From the NCBI GenBank assembly GCA_933207985.1, contig OW240918.1:114188400-114252399 (forward strand): 64,000 bases of DNA, in the 5' to 3' direction. Each line of letters opens with the position of its first letter. Position 1 is the stretch's first letter. Positions 48,579-59,299 of the stretch are shown here, piece by piece. The stretch is from Pelobates cultripes (lineage: Eukaryota > Chordata > Amphibia > Anura > Pelobatidae). The notes under the pieces are model-generated. The model saw only the letters and a list, made by a program, of their open reading frames with translations. It searched no databases and was not told the DNA's origin. Position numbers and translations under genes: made by a program.

Positions 48579-49553
48579 TTATATACATGAATTAATCTCA
48601 AAATCTATGTTTAAACCATAGGGGGACAGTGATTCCATATTAAAAATCCACTTCATCTCTTTTTTACTAAGGAGGCTTTCTATATCTCCTCCTCTCCAGT
48701 GGGTTTTTACAGCCTCTATTCCTATAAATTCAAATCCACTGATATTCCCTCCATGTACTTCCAAGAAATGTTTAGAAACATTGTGTAGGGTAAACTTTCT
48801 ATTTATATTATAAATATGCTCCCTTATCCTTATCTTCAATGTTCTTGATGTCTTCCCAATATACTCTAAGCCACAGGGACAGACTATCATATAAATTACA
48901 TTTTTTGAGTTGCATGTTATAAAGGATTTTATCTCATGTGTTTTTTTGTTCTGAAAAGAGATAAAATTGGTAACCTTTTTATGTTTATTCTTTCTTAAAA
49001 TACAGCCTCTACATGTTCCACAGTAATAAAACCCTTTTTCTTTCTTGAACATAGATGTAGTTTGGGGGTTTTTTTCTTTGTCTAAAAAACTCGAGGTTAA
49101 AACTTGCTTGATATTTTTCGCTCCTCTAAAAACCACTTTAGGTTGTACTCCCAAATATTGATGTATCTCCTGATCTTGTTCTAAGATGTGCCAATTTTTC
49201 TTCATAATTTTTTGCAACTGATTACCGTGAGAACTGTAATTAAAAATAATCGGTACAGTTTTATCATTTTCTTTTTGTTTTTTTGTCCTATATTTTAAGG
49301 TATTGGTTCTTAATTCCTGTCCTACTTCATTTTTTATATTAGTTAGAGAATCATAATTATACCCTTTTTCTACTAATTGATCAATTAACACTTTTGTCTG
49401 TTCCTCATATAGTTCAGGCTCTGTACAGTTACGCTTTATTCTTAAAAACTGCCCCTTTGGTATATTAGTTAGCCAGGGTCTAAAATGACAACTTTTTAAA
49501 TTAATAAAACTATTAACGTCTACAGTTTTAAAAAAGGTTTTACTTTTTATCAT
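48579..49553 (-). CDS. Penelope GIY-YIG endonuclease domain (frame open)
   Basis: A 324-codon frame that is the C-terminal half of the Penelope protein. The first ~130 residues finish the RT/thumb region. A Cys-rich linker (YYCGTCRGCILRKNKH) sits at about residues 176-192. The GIY-YIG nuclease follows, with VIYMIVCPCGLEYIG at about 219-233 and the downstream arginine-bearing SRTLKIRIREH helix. The nuclease nicks target DNA to prime reverse transcription. The start at MIKSK is only the first Met after an in-frame stop: the natural protein is continuous with the upstream RT frame. The domain itself looks undamaged. Confidence 0.85.
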   Translation of the reverse strand: MIKSKTFFKTVDVNSFINLKSCHFRPWLTNIPKGQFLRIKRNCTEPELYEEQTKVLIDQLVEKGYNYDSLTNIKNEVGQELRTNTLKYRTKKQKENDKTVPIIFNYSSHGNQLQKIMKKNWHILEQDQEIHQYLGVQPKVVFRGAKNIKQVLTSSFLDKEKNPQTTSMFKKEKGFYYCGTCRGCILRKNKHKKVTNFISFQNKKTHEIKSFITCNSKNVIYMIVCPCGLEYIGKTSRTLKIRIREHIYNINRKFTLHNVSKHFLEVHGGNISGFEFIGIEAVKTHWRGGDIESLLSKKEMKWIFNMESLSPYGLNIDFEINSCI

Positions 49554-49647
49554 ATTATCTTATATATAAATAGTCAGATCTAAAAAATTAATAGTCTGTG
49601 TGCTAATTTCCCAAGTCAGATTAATATTCCAATTGTTTTTATTTAAA

Positions 49648-50880
49648 TTATTTAAAAAACATTTCAGGGATTCTTGTGTACCTCTCCATATTAAAAAAAA
49701 TATCATCTATGTATCTCTTGTAGAGGACCAGATTTGTCCCGAGCTCTGGCCTTGAGAAAATCTCAAATTCCTCCCAATGGGCCATAAATAAATTTGCATA
49801 GCTCGGGGCAAATCTGGTCCCCATAGCTGTCCCCTTGGTCTGCAGATAAAAATTATTCTCAAACCAAAAAAAATTATTAAAAAGGATCAATTGGATAACC
49901 TCTATAATAAAATCAGTTTGTTCGGGGTTCAAATCGGTATCATTCTTTAAAAAATGTCTAGCAGCCTCACAGCCTCTTCTATGATCAATAATGGTATAGA
50001 GGCTGCTGACATCACAAGTGACCATAGTAAAACCTTCCTCCCAAGTAAAACTATTTAGAATTTGTAAAAGTGACATGGTATCTTTAAGATATGAAGGACA
50101 TCTTTTGACAGGATCTTGTAAAAATTGATCTAAAAACTGTGATAAGGGTGATAATAAGGAACCAATCCCCGAAACGATTGGTCTTCCGGGGGGATTTTCT
50201 GCATTTTTATGTACCTTTGGTAAAACATAAAAAAACGGAATTCTAGGGAATTTTACATTAAGAAAATCATATTCTTTTTTATTTAATAACCCTAGTTCTA
50301 GTCCTTGATTAATAAATTCACCCAATTTTTTCTTTATGTCCTCCAAAGGATTTTTTTGCAATAAAAGATATGTCTCGTGGTCTTGTAATTGTTCAAAAAT
50401 TACTTTAAGATATTGTTCTTTTTTCCATATCACAACCCCCCCTCCCTTATCGGCCGGTTTAATGACAATAGAAGAGTTTTTCTTCAAGTCCTGTAATGCT
50501 TTCCTTTCATTTTTAGTTAGATTATTTTGTTGTCCCTTAATAGGTTCAATTCTTCTCAATTCCCTAGTGCAAACCTTTTCAAAAACCTTCATAGCATCTG
50601 ATTTTAAATAACTTGGAAAAAAGTTTGATTTATTTTTCAGAGTAGTATGTTTAAATTTATTTCCCTCTTCTATCCTCTCATTTCCCAAATCTTTAATAGG
50701 TTTTTGATCAAAGAATTTTTTTATACATAATTTCCGTAAAAATCTATTTATATCTAAAAAGGTTTCAAATTTATCTATGTCACAACTAGGTGCAAACTTA
50801 AAACCATAATTTAAAACTTTTTTATCGGATTCTTCTAAAATTATATCTGATAAATTAAAAATTGTTATATCTGTTGTCAT
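49648..50880 (-). pseudogene. Penelope reverse transcriptase, one frameshift from intact
   Basis: 410 codons. RT landmarks in order: NERKALQDLKKNSSIVIKPA and DKGGGVV (finger region, ~130-150), FFYVLPKVHK and GRPIVSG (~217-240), TMVTCDVSSLYTII (motif A Asp), QTKGTAMGTRFAPSYANLFM (motif B, ~350) and LVLYKRYIDDIFF (motif C, catalytic YIDD, ~388). The frame is lost just after YIDD, in a run of eight T/A at 49693-49700, a typical slippage site. An alternative frame carries on to the endonuclease except for one stop near 49559-49561. The start codon overlaps the stop of the preceding ORF as ATGA. Confidence 0.85.
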
Positions 50881-51708
50881 TTCCTTAAAAATGTCTCCTC
50901 CCTCCTCCTTTTTTCCTCTTTTCTGCTTTCTATTGCCTCTTCTTGTCGTCTCCTCTTTCCCGGGGTCTGTGTTTTTATATCCCCTTTCGGTCTGGTCATG
51001 GTTTGCCCTAAAAAAAGGTCATCATCATTAATTTGTTGTAAATGGCTGTATCTATTTGAGATTTGTACTTCTTTTCTATCGTCTCTTTTTGGAAAATATG
51101 GTCTATAGGTTCTTTCATAGTTATTATTTTTGAAAGAATTGTTCCTTTCCCTCATTCTGGGTCTGACCTGAGTCCAACCTCCATCTTGTTCTCCTCTTTG
51201 TTGTGTTAAATTTGAGGAGGATCTATCCTCATAAGGTTTTTTATATAGTTGTTGTGATGGCCTATTTTCTTCCTTCAGTAAATTTCTTTTATAATTATCT
51301 TTCCTATTTCTGATGGAATTATTCTTTTTCTGTGGTTTTATTTGACCTTTTAAATAGTCCTCCTGATCTCTCTTAAGTTTCTTCTTTTTAGTCTCAATTA
51401 CATTTCTTTCTATGTTTTTAATTTTTTCTATAGTTCTTTCCATTAGAAGTTTAAACTCCTCCATTTCCATAAATGGTCCAAGTTTTTTCTGTATATCATT
51501 AATTTCCTCATTAATTTGATGCAAGCTCAAAGTACGCTGTTCAATAATAACAATCATCATATGTTTGGCAAATGATTCCAAAGCTCCATCCCAGGCTTCT
51601 TTAAACATTTCGCTTTCATTTTCTGAAGTAGGGGATTTATGGAACCTCAGACCTCTTGGTGCTATTTTTAAATCAACGTACCTTTCTAATGTGAAAACTT
51701 CCCATTTA
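50877..51708 (-). CDS. Penelope N-terminal ORF (basic, coiled-coil-like)
   Basis: Open on the minus strand from the 5' junction to a TGA at 50877-50879. It reads ...YKWEVFTLERYVDLKIAPRG near its start, then a heptad-like part (EEINDIQKKLGPFMEMEEFK), then a strongly basic, Asn/Gln/Arg-rich tail that suggests nucleic-acid binding. The longer open frame to 51932 runs into the flanking direct repeat and is probably chimeric. The ATG at 51715-51717 lies in the repeat just outside the junction, so the element may have been truncated within its first codons. I do not recognise a named domain. Confidence 0.65.
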
Positions 51709-52188
51709 TAATCCATGGGTGTCAAACCTTTTGGCTTTCCTGAGCCGCATTGAGCGAAGAGGAATTGTCTTGGGCCACACATCAAATATATAATATCGTT
51801 ACTGTATATACGTAATAAAACTTTAAAAGTCCTCTTCTTAATTTTCATTTGTCTAGTAGATAACAATAAGAAAAATGACTGGGACATAGCAATACCATGG
51901 TACTCTTTATATAGAAAATACAGAGAAGGCAAGAAAGGGGAGGAGTGGCCCTGTATGTGAAGGATAACATAATATCTAACCTAATAAATGTTATTGAGGC
52001 GAACATAGAGTTCGTTTGGGTTACGTTCAGTGGCATCTCCAGGATTCATACTTAGGGGGTGCACATAAGGGGCCAGGGACAAAAGTAAGGGGCAGTTATA
52101 AAATGTGTATATATTGGTGTGTGCGTATATATATATATATACATATATATATATACACGCACACACATACATACACAAGGCTTGACAA
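51709..52188. repeat. ~480-bp direct repeat, right copy
   Basis: Counterpart of 47088-47569 on the 5' side of the Penelope-like element. The sequence after it (AATTCAAGTC, 52187 onward) continues the element it belongs to, so this side looks like the original locus and the left copy like the duplicated part. Confidence 0.9.
51885..52026 (+). pseudogene. CR1/L2-type LINE endonuclease fragment
   Basis: Plus-strand text near 51925-52020 reads GKKGGGVALYVKDNI-like, then ...IEANIEFVWVT, the exonuclease/endonuclease/phosphatase part of a CR1/L2-clade LINE. It is cut off by CAGTGGCATCTCC, a hAT-like start. The same piece is repeated at 47264-47405 in the left direct repeat. It probably belongs to the LINE that resumes near 54.27 kb. 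Confidence 0.55.
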
Positions 52189-52870
52189 ATTCAAGTCACC
52201 ATGGCAACTAGATATTTCGCCCTGGTGCCTGGCATTTGTCAGCCCTTTGCTAAGCCGCATATGAAACATTTAAGCCGGCCGTGGGGAGCATTGAGGCGGC
52301 GAGCGAGGGAGCAGTAACCTTCCTGCTGTTCCTCTCTGCTCCCTTTAGCGCTGTTTAGTGACATGACATCACTCCGGCCCCGACATCACTACAGAGAGCG
52401 CGCAGGGGAGAAGTGAGAAACTGCAGGAAGATTGAGAAAAGACACAGTGGATGCTAGGGAAAGACTCACTCAGCTCTCCCAAAGGTAGGGAGGCTGGGTG
52501 TATTTTAATAAAAATAGCAATTTGTGAGAAAATGTGTGTGTGTGTATGTGTCTCAGTGTGTGTGTGTGTCTCAGTCAGTGTGTATCTCAGTGAGAGAGTG
52601 CGTGTCTGTCACTGTATGTCTGTCAGAATGTGTGTATGTCTGTCAGTGTGTGCCTCAGTCAGAGATTGGGGACAGAGCTTGCGTACAGGGAGCCGATCTT
52701 CCATGCAAGGGCAGAGTTTGTGTGCCGGGAAAGCTGCTGCACAGTGGGCCCTGGTGCAAAAACAGTTTTGGGCCCCTGAAGACACATGCCCCACAGGTGG
52801 CCCTAATTGCATGGGCCACTCGATGGGTCCGGTGTAGCCGCAGCACCAACACTCCCTGTATTTCCACTGC
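52189..52870. mobile_element. hAT-like fragment(s) with TGTGTCTCAG repeat
   Basis: A continuation of the element beginning CAGTGGCATCTCC at 52028. It holds a GTGTGTGTCTCAGT tandem repeat (52533-52650), the text GGGCCCTGGTGCAAAAA, and an end-like CCCTGTATTTCCACTG near 52864, whose reverse complement begins CAGTGG. The flanking 8-mers do not match, so the limits are tentative. Confidence 0.45.
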
Positions 52871-52999
52871 TGCGCCTTTCTAATTACAGACAAGACACCT
52901 TTTCACGAAAACTGGAAAACCTTTTTAGGAGATGCAAGATAACTTTTCATGGTGTTTAGAAGGGGTTGTGGTGAAGGGTGTGTATAGAGGAGTCTGTTT

Positions 53000-53955
53000 A
53001 TTGTGTACTATAAATGACAGATGAAATTTAATGTTGAAAAATGCTAAGTTATGTACTTCGGCGTAAAGAATGCACAAGCAAAGTATACCCTTAATGGAAG
53101 CAAATTAGGGATAACACACGAAAAGAACATGGGAATTGTTATAGACAACAAACTATGCAACAATGTGCAATGTCAATCAGCAGTGGCTAAGTCCAGTAAG
53201 GTATTGTCATGCATGAAAAAGGGCATTCATTCTCAGGATGAGAATATAATTTTGCCTCTTTATAAATCACTGGCAAGACCACATATTGAATATGCTGTGC
53301 AACTTTGAGCACCTGTTCTAAAGAAGGATATTATGGCACTAGAAAAAGTGCAAAGGCAGGCTACAAAATTAATAAAAGGAATTGAACATATCAGCTATTT
53401 AGAAAGGTTAACAAATTTAAACCTTTTTAGTTTAGAAAAACGTCACCTGAGAGGTGATATGATAACTTTATACAAATATATTCGTGGCCAATACAAACCA
53501 TAATGTGGAAATCTATTCACAAACCGGATTTTACATAGGACACGAGGTCATGCATTTAGACTGGAAGAAAGAAGATTTCGTCTAAGACAAAGAAAAGGGT
53601 TTTTTTACTGTAAGAAAAATAAAAATGTGGAATTCTCCGCCTGAAGAAGTGGTTTTATCAGAGTCAGTACAGATGTTCAAACAGCAACTAGATGCATACT
53701 TGCAAAAACAGAATATTCAAGGTTATAATTTTTCAATGTAAGGTAATAACTTCTTGATCCGAGGATAAATCTGACTGCCATTCTGAGGTCAAGAAGGAAT
53801 TTTTTTCCTAGTTTGTCGCAAAATTAGAAGTGCTTCAAACTGGTTTTTTTTTCCTTCTTTTGGATCAACAGCAAAAAACAAATGTGAGGAAGGCTGAACT
53901 TGTCTTTTCAGCTATGTAACTATTAAACTAGGTAACTATGTACTATGTGTAACTA
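53000..53955 (+). pseudogene. CR1/L2-type LINE, 3' end
   Basis: Broken C-terminal part of a LINE reverse transcriptase: MYFGVKNAQAKYTLNGSKLG, LYKSLARPHIEYAVQL, then a [11 protein letters not shown] stretch and [14 protein letters not shown], all usual downstream of the RT core in CR1/L2-clade elements. The 3' untranslated part ends in TAACTATGTACTATG near 53935-53950, the short terminal tandem repeat characteristic of this clade. Stops and shifts interrupt it. It is 5'-truncated near 53000. Confidence 0.75.
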
Positions 53956-54179
53956 GGGGCTGTAGTTTGAGCACGTGCTCATGTATAGGAGTTTTTTAAA
54001 TTGTGTGTGTGCTGAGAGGGCCTGTAAAGTGCTTATCAAGGACCTCTAGTGATGTATATATATAGGAAGGAGTGGCACAATCAGATCCGTGGTAGTTGAG
54101 AAGGCTGCCTATCCATCAGGTATAGGGGAGGTCACAAAATTAGAGGGATCTCTCGTGGAGCTCTAGCACTTACACAGAC

Positions 54180-54240
54180 TGACCCATACACACACACACA
54201 CACACAGGCCCATACACACACACACACACAGAGCCACCAA
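54180..54240. repeat. CA microsatellite
   Basis: Two (CA)n runs separated by GGCCCATA. Confidence 0.9.
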
Positions 54241-54553
54241 ATCACACACAGAAGTGAGAATAGTACAGTCAGTAAAAAAGAGGGATAAAATATTTTTTAG
54301 ATACATAAATGAGAAAAGGAAAGTAAAACAAGGATTAGACAGATAAAAAAGAAAAGAAGAAAGGTATGTAGAAGAGGATAAAGGTCTAATTGACTGCCTC
54401 AATGAATATTTTTGTTCAGTATTTGCAGATGAAAATGAAGGAGAGGGACCTCAGTTAAGAAAAAGGGCAAATGGGTCATTTGTAACATGTGAGTTTACAG
54501 AGGAAGAGGTTCTATTTCAACTGTCAAAGTAAAGACAAATAGGTCGATGGGGC

Positions 54554-55836
54554 TGTAACCTATTTACCACTATAATGTCTTTTATGCCCCCAGGCATAAA
54601 AGGGTTAAACCGCCATTTAGTAGATCATCCCTTCCAGAGACACAGGCACAGCTACTGCAGAACACCAAACTCTCGAACTGAATATAAGGGAATTCTCCAA
54701 ACTCCCAAACTGCATACAAGGGAATGCTCCAAACTCGCGAACTGCATACAAAGTAGCACTCCAAATCCCGAACTGGAACCTCACAAATAGCTGCTAGCAG
54801 ACGAACAGGAGAAGCACCCAAGCGGCTTACACTCCTGGCATTCAGTCTCTAACAGCATACAGTAAATCCTCCCAAAGACGAGACAGAGCTCCGTGTTGAG
54901 GGTCAAGCAGTGGTCTGTTTTTTTTGAGGGCTACCTGCCCAGTATTTATGCAGGTCTCCCCCCTGGTGGACACTCCCTTAGGGGACCAGATGGGATACTG
55001 TAACACAGACAGACATGTATCACATTCAGACACACAGAAGTAAAACATCCCCACAATGCATTATAATTTCCCTCCCTCTATCCTGGAGATAATTGGGAAG
55101 TAATCCAATTATCTCCCAGGACAGAGGCAAAACTCCATTATACACGTGGGGACACAAAGACAGTAAAATACTTTAAAATATACAAAGTTAAATTTTATAC
55201 ATAAAATACAGACATGTCACATATCCCCAGATAGCTGGGATCTGAGCGCACATAACTACCGAATAGCACTCAGATCCTATTCACACAGTTTAATTGCCAT
55301 GGAGCCAAAGTCTTTAATTACACGAATAGGCTCCATGGCATAGCTATCTGGGTTAAAACATTCACTGAAGTAAAGTCCCGATCAATTCAGCGTTCGACTA
55401 AACAGCCACGAATAGAAGCAGGGAAGGCTGGAGGCTCAGCGGTGCCTGAACGTAAAAGTGTCTGCTTTTAGTGCACTGATTCCGGGCTGAGCACTGCTGG
55501 CCATCCGGGGAGCTCCATAACACCGCCACCTAGCAGCCGCTAAGTGTAACCGCGGCCACCCAGTAACAGTCAATTAAGCTGCGGTTAACCGCAGCTACTG
55601 AGTGGTCAATTGATGGCACACGCAACCTTCAGGGAGGTGAATTGAAGATTCCAGGTGGTCGTGCCTTCGGTATTTTGTTCGGTAGATAAAATCTACCGAA
55701 CGCCCTGGCAGAAAGGCACGAATAAGCCTTTCTGCAGGGAAAATAAAGTATGTTAAAAGTCCGGTCCATAGTCTAAAGGGAGCAGGTGGGCAACCAGGCT
55801 CCTCCAATGTAATGTGGCGAGATTGCTCTCATCACA
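54554..55836 (-). mobile_element. Solo LTR on minus strand, inside the LINE
   Basis: Reverse orientation: TGTAACCTATTT (LTR 3' end) at the left and GCTCTCATCACA (LTR 5' end) at the right, 1283 bp. It shares with the 2.7-5.0 kb LTRs the 20-bp palindrome AGCTGCGGTTAACCGCAGCT (55577-55596), the GGGAGATAATT hairpin (near 55085-55120) and the promoter layout. I could not find a matching 5-bp target duplication: the left flank is GGGGC and the right is GTCTT. The right flank is not LINE sequence, so the insert may be composite. Confidence 0.75.
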
Positions 55837-56477
55837 GTCTTAAAGCATAGAACTTTGGGCTAACCATACAGTTATCTTAACTAAAATATTATATAGTTAG
55901 TAAGAGATCCTCTATCTAAAATACATATAAATAATTGAGAATACAATGTAAAATAAGGATTGTCTTGGAAGCCATAAAGTTTTGTCTTTTTAGATATTTT
56001 ATTAAATAAAAATATAAATATAGACATATAAAACCCATTACAATAATTTATAGCAGATTTTATAAGAGTAAAGTATATGCTTGCAATATCATTAAAATAG
56101 AATAACACACCTTCCTAAACATGTCAACATGTCAGCCTCTCTCAGTCATAAGATGGAGCAGCGTTTCTGTCTCCAAATCTCTCATTGTTTATACCTTAGA
56201 TGTTCATTTTAGGACCTCCCTTAACTTTGCAAAGATAGACCATAACTAAAACGTAAGGGTGCACATGTCATGGAAATTCCATTAAGATAAAACAAAATGG
56301 CGTAAGTTTGAACTACGCAGCATATTATGCACTGAAAGTAGGTAAGAGGTAATTTATTAAAGAAACATTGTATGAAAAAAAAATGTTCCATTTCTAACAC
56401 CTTGTCAGTTTGCAATATCTTAAAGACAAAGTACACAGTTTAAAAATACAACTTTGCATTCTAAAACTTGTAATATT
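55837..56477. other. Unassigned 640 bp between LTR and LINE
   Basis: AT-rich, no frame or element end recognised. It lies between the LTR and the point where the LINE resumes, so it must be part of the material inserted in the LINE: either leftover internal sequence of the LTR element or another insertion. Confidence 0.5.
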
Positions 56478-57744
56478 TGCATTTGCCCATAACATGGCCT
56501 GATGGAATACACCCACAGTTATTAAAATAACTTAGTGGTGTACTAGCAAAACCATTTACGGATTTATTTAAGAAATCATTGTTAACAGAAGTAGTCCCAA
56601 AAGACTGGAAATTAGCGAATGTTCTACCCATTCACAAGAAAGGTAGTAGGGAGGAGTCGGGCATCTATAGGCCAGTAAGCCTTACTTCAGTAGTGGGGAA
56701 AGTGATAGAAACCATGTTAAAGGATAGGATTGTTGAACATCTAAAATCACATGGACTTCAACACCAGAGACAACATGGGTTTACTTCAGGGAGATCATGC
56801 CAAACTAATTTGATTGATTTTATTGATTGAGTAACTAAAATAATAGATCAGGGTGGTGCAGTAAACATTGCTCACCTAGATTCCAGCAAGGCTTTTGACA
56901 CTGCTCCACATAGAAGGCTCATCAATAAACTGCAATCTTTAAGTGTGGATTACAATATTGTTGAATGTGGCTGAATGACAAGCATCAGAGGGTTGTAGTC
57001 AATATAGTATATCAGAAGCAAGGTCTAGTTACCAGTGGGGTACCTCAGGGATCTGTACTTGGACCCATTCTCTTTAATATGTATTAGTGATATTGAAGAA
57101 GGTCTTGATGGTAAGGTATGTCTTTTTACTGAGGATACTAAAATTTGCAACAGGGTTGATGTTCCAGGAGGGGTAAGCCAAATGGCCAATTATTTAGGTA
57201 AATTAGAAAAATGGTCAGATTTGTGGCAACTGACATTTAATGTAGATAAGTGCAAGATAATGCATCTAGGGTGTAAAAACCCAAGGGCAGAGTATAGAAT
57301 ATTTGATACACTACTAACCTCAACATCTGAGGAAAGGGATTTAGGAGTAATTATTTCCGATGACTTAAAGGTAGGCAGACAATGTAATAGAGCAGCAGGA
57401 AATGCTAACAGAATGCTTGGTTGTATAGGGAGAGACATTAGCAGTAGAAAGAGAGAAGTGCTCATGCCACTGTACAGTGAGACCTCACTTGGAGTATTGA
57501 TACTTTGAAAAGAGTTCAGAGAAGGGCTACTAAACTGGTTCATGGATTGAAGGATAAAACTTACAAGGAAAGGTTAAATGTTAAGGTAAACATGTATAGC
57601 TTGGAGGAAAGACAAAACAGGGGGGACATGATAGAAACATTTAAATACATAAAGGAAATCAACACAGTAAAGGAGGAGACTATATTTAAAAGAAGAAAAA
57701 CTACCACAACCAGAGGACATTTTCTTACATTAGAGGGGCAAAGG

Positions 57745-58803
57745 TGTAACGGATTCCCTATACTTGAGTATATCCGCTGTATTTCTCCCAAGTCCAAAGT
57801 GAAGCAGTGATTATAACTCTAAGTTATCCAAACATCAGCCAAGACTTGATGAAGGGTACAAGAAGACTGATTTATTATGGCCTAGTGGCCAGCTTATATA
57901 CACAGACCCCCAGCATGGGGTCTCACATAGTAAACATAGTAAACCACTCCCACAACACGTCCAGGATACTCCCACAACACGCCCAGGAATCTCTGTGTCT
58001 GGGAGATAATTTAGTGTACTTTGCTTGAACTAATTATCTCCCAGGCACTAGAGTTACAAAGTATAAATCATAAAATATTAAAAATACATATAATACATGA
58101 TATATGAACCCCCACAAATATTGTATCCTTAGATAGCCTGGATCTGAGTGCCCAAGTTGTCCAAATAGCAGTCAGATCCCACAAACACAGCCGAAATGCC
58201 ACCGGGGTGAAGTTTTGACCGACCGCACACACAGTGTCTGCCCAAATTAGTTCCAGAGAAATAGTGGCAGCAGTTGGTTACTTTCAGAGTTCCATAGGAA
58301 CAAACTGTCGAATGGCTCCCCTGGCTCATAAGTAGTGATTGTTCGCCTAGTTTTTGCGAACAATTCTACCTGACAGCTCTCTCCTGGCTTGTCGGGAAAA
58401 GAAGCAGGCGCTCATATGAAATCACCAGTGTTCGCGGGGTCGAGTGTCCGACTTATAGTTCCAGACACTCGAAGACCAAGTCCCGCTGCCTGCATTCATG
58501 CGACAAGATGGCCGCTGTTTTCTCCAGCACGTGTTGTTCAGTTGTACGAACGGCGGCCACATAGGTAGAGCACTTAAGTCTGTGGTTTCTTTGTAGTTAA
58601 TGAGCCAGGGGGTGGTCGTGTTCGGTAGATTGTAACTGCCAAACTGGGAAACTGTATTTGTGTTCGGGAAACTGTATACCATGAACTAGGAGGGAAATGT
58701 CTTGCGAACAGAAGGGAAAATAGTGAGTTTGTCACAATGTATATGGCCCATAGTCGGTGGGCAGGAGGCCAGCTTCCACACTGCTCCAGGAGTTTGTGTC
58801 ACG
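57745..58803 (-). mobile_element. Second minus-strand solo LTR in the LINE
   Basis: TGTAACGGATTCC (3' end) to TTTGTGTCACG (5' end, with the outermost T changed), 1059 bp, with a perfect 5-bp target duplication AAAGG (57740-57744 and 58804-58808). It carries the conserved CTGGGAGATAATT hairpin (near 57999-58043) and a TATATA-type box near 57893 in reverse. Removing it restores the LINE text ...GGGGCAAAGGTTTAAAAATA. A diverged member of the same LTR family. Confidence 0.85.
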
Positions 58804-58835
58804 AAAGGTTTAAAAATAATTTGAGAAAGTTTTAC
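58804..58835 (+). pseudogene. LINE continuation after the LTR
   Basis: RFKNNLRKFY-like text directly after the AAAGG duplication continues the LINE C-terminus that stops at 57744. It then enters a tandem repeat. Confidence 0.6.
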
Positions 58836-59290
58836 ACACATGCAATCACAGACCTATACACGCAATCACATACATACACATACATAATCACATATGTGCA
58901 CACAAACAGACATACACACACAATCACAGACCCATACACACAAATACAATCACAGACCTATTCACACAGTCACATATATACACAATCACAGATATACACA
59001 CACAGACATACCCACACAATTACAGACATACACACACATACAACCACAGGCCTATACACACACACACAACCACAGATACACACACATGCACACAACCACA
59101 AACACATACAATTACATACACACACACACACACAAACACAGACCCCCACACACATACAATCACAGACCTATACACACAATCACATACACACACACACACA
59201 CAATCACAGATATACACACAATCACAGACCTATAAACACAATCACAGACACACACACAAACCCACACATACATAAAAATCACATTCACAC
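58836..59290. repeat. CACAATCACAGACATACA tandem repeat
   Basis: Degenerate units of about 18-28 bp built from ACACAATCACAGACCTATAC and CACACACATACA. Open frames here on both strands are repeat artefacts. Confidence 0.95.
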
Positions 59291-59299
59291 ACATTTAGC

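Larger units (their letters stand above)
47570..51708 (-). mobile_element. Penelope-like retroelement, nearly intact
   Basis: A 4.1-kb minus-strand element with, in order: an N-terminal ORF, a Penelope-type reverse transcriptase with YIDD, a Cys-rich linker, a GIY-YIG endonuclease, and a 3' region with a decayed hammerhead-like fold. GIY-YIG plus this RT type defines Penelope-like elements, which use target-primed reverse transcription and are common in fishes and amphibians. The RT-endonuclease reading is broken by only two small lesions. The 5' limit falls at or next to the first ATG, so the upstream regulatory region is missing. It is flanked by ~480-bp direct repeats of host sequence. Confidence 0.9.
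54265..57744 (+). pseudogene. CR1/L2-type LINE RT, interrupted by an LTR and other sequence
   Basis: The first part (54265-54553) reads ...DKGLIDCLNEYFCSVFADEN and EFTEEEVLFQLSK, up to the ATGGGG of the usual MGPDGIHP motif. After the insertion the reading resumes at about 56478 with GPDGIHPQLLK, then VPKDWKLANVLPIHKKGSRE, YRPVSLTSVVGK, SGVPQGSVLGPILFN, and the polymerase site as FTEDTK in place of FADDTK, so one catalytic Asp is lost. Downstream text to 57744 (LEKWSDLWQLTFNVDKCKIM; VQRRATKLVHGL) matches the C-terminal part. Stops and frameshifts show it is dead. It is also cut at 57745 by a second LTR. Confidence 0.8.

Noticed and set aside
50877..51932. Full 351-codon frame as one Penelope protein
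   Set aside because: The first ~75 codons are in the flanking direct repeat, which also occurs without the element; only the part from 51708 down belongs to the element.
58730..58736. GTCACA at 58731-58736 as the LTR end
   Set aside because: The target duplication AAAGG and LINE continuity place the true end at 58803.
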